Source: Amaurobius ferox (Eukaryota; Arthropoda; Arachnida; Araneae; Amaurobiidae). From it: a stretch of 64,000 nt of DNA. The first letter of the stretch is position 1, and each line of letters opens with the position of its first letter. The translations under genes and the position numbers were made by a program. Below, one piece after another: positions 61,953 to 64,000 of the stretch. The DNA lies in the NCBI GenBank assembly GCA_951213105.1, contig OX578139.1:76286774-76350773 (forward strand). The letters are read 5' to 3'. The notes beneath the pieces are model-generated. The model was not told the DNA's origin. It was given only the letters and a program-made list of their open reading frames with translations, and ran no database searches.

Positions 61953-62985
61953 TACTTTCCCTATATACATAGTATAATGTATAGGGAAAATATTGTGACA
62001 AGGTCAAACATTCGAATTAGAGTTTTGAGCGAAAGAGAACCTTTAAGCATTCTTGAACTCGAATTGAACGTTTATGAGCTGATGTATGTTTGTTTATGTG
62101 TGTGTATCCGTGAGTCCTTATGAACGATTGGGAAGTTTCAAGTGAAAAATGGTACGATTATTACAATCAAGGAATACTGGAACCCTATTGATTTTAAACT
62201 TAATAATGCTCAGAAAGTCCCCCACCCCGAAATTTTCGAATTTACTTTTGAAAAAAAAATCATTAAAAAATCAATATTTTTTATTAACGATAAATACATT
62301 AATATTATTGATGTAATTTTTCATTGGAAAACGAATGAAATAAATTTTAGAACGCCAGCACATGAACAGTTCTCGAGATATTACACGATTTCCAATGACT
62401 TTTGGAAAAAAGATTATTAAAATTTTAGAATCACCAACACTGCTAAATAAATAAACATTTCATGCGTAAATTTTCATTAGAATACAAATGAAACAAACTT
62501 TAGAACGCTAGTACAGGCCATTCTAGAAATATTACACTTTTAGCAAGTAGATTTTTCACAAAAATTACACAAAATTAAGAAAGTAGTATGAGTCAATATG
62601 TCAACTTTTCATATACATAATTATGCGATATCGAGAACATGTTAGAATCACTCCCGTGGATCTAGGTCGTTCCATTCACGAGAGAAGATAATTTTTGAAA
62701 TTATTTTACATTTTGATATCAAAGAATTCGCCAATATCATTTATTTCTCAGGATATTATTTAAATGTTCCTCGCATTTAATGAAAAGTTTACACGTGAGT
62801 ATGTATAAGTCATTCTGTTTGGACTCATAAGTGGCCATAAATGCCAAATTTTAATTTGCGCTCTATTAATTCAATACTAAAAACATTGAGCAGTGGATCT
62901 CCTACATCACTATTTCGCTGTGAAAGAGGTCAATGCAAAGAAGTCGCAGGGAGTATCATGCGTTGCCCACATCATATTTTTTCAG
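61953..62985 (-). mobile_element. Family A repeat, full-length diverged copy
   Basis: Begins with the hairpin ACTTTCCCTATATACATAGT and ends with GTTGCCCACATCATATTTTT, the complement of the A 5' motif. It carries the duplicated middle module seen at 49.0 kb (TTTAGAACGC(C/T)AG(C/T)A twice, near 62337 and 62501). The 92-codon frame at 62142-62420 lies inside it and shows no domain. Confidence 0.78.
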
Positions 62986-63943
62986 TTATAACACGAGTTT
63001 TAGCCTCGTTTTATATGTTACTGAATATATTTTTGATAATCCTAAACATTTGAAAGCGTTTAATAATTTATTTATAATATATAATTTGTAACATCTTCTT
63101 CATTATTACGGAGATTATTTCATTGATGCTAACTTCGATTCCATCGTGCTATTTTAGATCTTACTTACTTCTATCTAACATAGCAAAATATGTCTGTTAG
63201 TCTGCTGGGCGAGAAATCTAAGTAACCCATAGCTAAGAAATTTGGTCCAATAATAGTTCAGGTCAGATCTCGTAATACCGGGGAACTTTTTTATTTTTAA
63301 TTCAGATACGCTGTTTAGATTACGTTGAAGCGGAGTTTTGAGTGATTTTATGCAGAAAAAAAATTGCAAACTATCATTAAATTATTTTCACTGTAATTTA
63401 GCTATTATATTTTGCTTTATTTGTAACTTTGTTAAAGTAGACAATACAAAGATTTTTATTTGCCAATTTGGGTCACTGATTTCATGTCACCAAATTTATA
63501 TTTTCGCTCTTCACAACTGAACATGAATACTAATATGAACACATTACAAGTAAGTTTAAATATTAAACCAACACTAAGTTCATATTTTGTAGATTTTCAG
63601 GTTCATTACGAAATGTCTCGACAAGCACCTTTACTTACATTTGAATTATAAAGTCTCAGGCATCTGTCTCTATTTTCCTTTTCTTTGCACATTTTCTGAA
63701 AGAAAGGAATATACATACATTTCATTATTTTACTCTGGAAAACTGTATGTTTGCATTTTAAAACTAACCTAATCGCAAAGCCTATACTATAAAGAAATGA
63801 TGCTTTTTTTTTCCTCTCAATAACAATGCCAGTAACAACGGGAGAAAAGGGGAACTCTTCACTTCAGAAAACAAATACCTCCACAGTTGTAGAATGACCA
63901 TGTAAGTACAGTTTGGCCTTCTGATCTGCCTTCCTTTTTTCAG
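62986..63943. other. Intergenic or intronic sequence
   Basis: AT-rich. Open frames of about 60 codons on both strands (63175-63369, 63338-63520, 63460-63651) have no family I can name. If 63944 is an exon start, this is its upstream intron: GACCAT|GTAAGTAC at about 63900 is donor-like and CCTTCCTTTTTTCAG is acceptor-like. Confidence 0.4.
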
Positions 63944-64000
63944 CTATTTTGTTGATAATTTCTGCAAACTATCAGAAAACGCACAATTACAGGCGTCCAT
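63944..64000 (+). CDS. Candidate partial exon at the right edge (weak)
   Basis: A strong acceptor tract, CCTTCCTTTTTTCAG, ends at 63943. In one phase the following 57 bases are open, reading YFVDNFCKLSENAQLQAS to the window end, while the frame starting at the first base has a stop. The product is not recognised. The call rests on the splice site and open phase only. Confidence 0.25.

Noticed and set aside
61638..61977. Open frames of 65 and 110 codons
   Set aside because: They lie inside the SINE and its flanks. The same text is non-coding repeat at 12.1 kb.

Overview
This is AT-rich nuclear DNA from an animal. It carries a spliced gene with a 4.3 kb intron, microsatellites, tRNA-derived SINEs, a Tc1-like transposon, a Penelope-like relic and a 10 kb satellite array. 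It shows no operons or other prokaryotic organisation. Several repeat families look arthropod-like, and a chelicerate such as a spider would fit, but that is inference. Very little of the window is protein-coding.

Gene content. The one well-supported gene is on the minus strand at the left: two exons (6092-5127 and 815-548) of an UNC-93-like, 12-TM-type membrane protein. The exons join in phase across an intron of 4311 bp. The last exon or exons lie beyond the left edge. Weak exon candidates are at 14181-14338, 38360-38500 (minus) and 63944-64000.

Repeat layout. (1) Family A (about 0.9-1.1 kb; 5' motif TCTGATGTGGGCAGCACATG, internal (CA)n, 3' hairpin ACTTTCCTTATA/TATAAGGAAAGT) occurs at 6.6, 8.4-11.2 (three tandem units), 29.7, 35.6, 49.0, 50.3 and 62 kb, plus fragments. 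(2) Family B (about 1.0-1.3 kb; starts CAAGAAAGATC, carries (GACA)n, ends in an AACACTTT/AAAGTGTT hairpin) occurs at 12.9, 16.4/18.8, 21.2-22.4, 24.1/27.4, 27.6, 33.3, 36.5 and 37.6 kb. (3) Family C (about 2.1 kb) has B ends around a core holding a distant A-like element. Both C copies are nested inside B copies. (4) A tRNA-derived SINE is at 12.1 and 61.6 kb. A 57-60 bp hairpin unit matching its 3' tail is inserted alone at 8.3 and 18.8 kb, each time between 12-15 bp direct repeats. (5) A Penelope-like reverse-transcriptase relic is at 39.1-39.9 kb, with short fragments at 20.7 and 12.7 kb. (6) A dead Tc1 element at 43.2-44.6 kb runs straight into a 190 bp (TA)n tract.

Structural features. 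A satellite of 77/78 bp monomers (about 129 copies) fills 51438-61456. It has linked variant sites, block structure and a sub-region dense in single-base indels. There are two exact tandem duplications (932 bp at 8.6 kb, 687 bp at 22.2 kb), an imperfect palindrome of about 830 bp at 19.9-20.7 kb, a 19-bp-stem hairpin at 47.2 kb, and many minisatellites.

The genes do not form a pathway. The window is best read as one transporter-like gene beside heterochromatin-like sequence shaped by non-autonomous transposons and recombination. The observations most worth following are the 60-bp mobile hairpin unit, the shared microsatellite-plus-terminal-hairpin design of families A/B/C, and the satellite variant structure.
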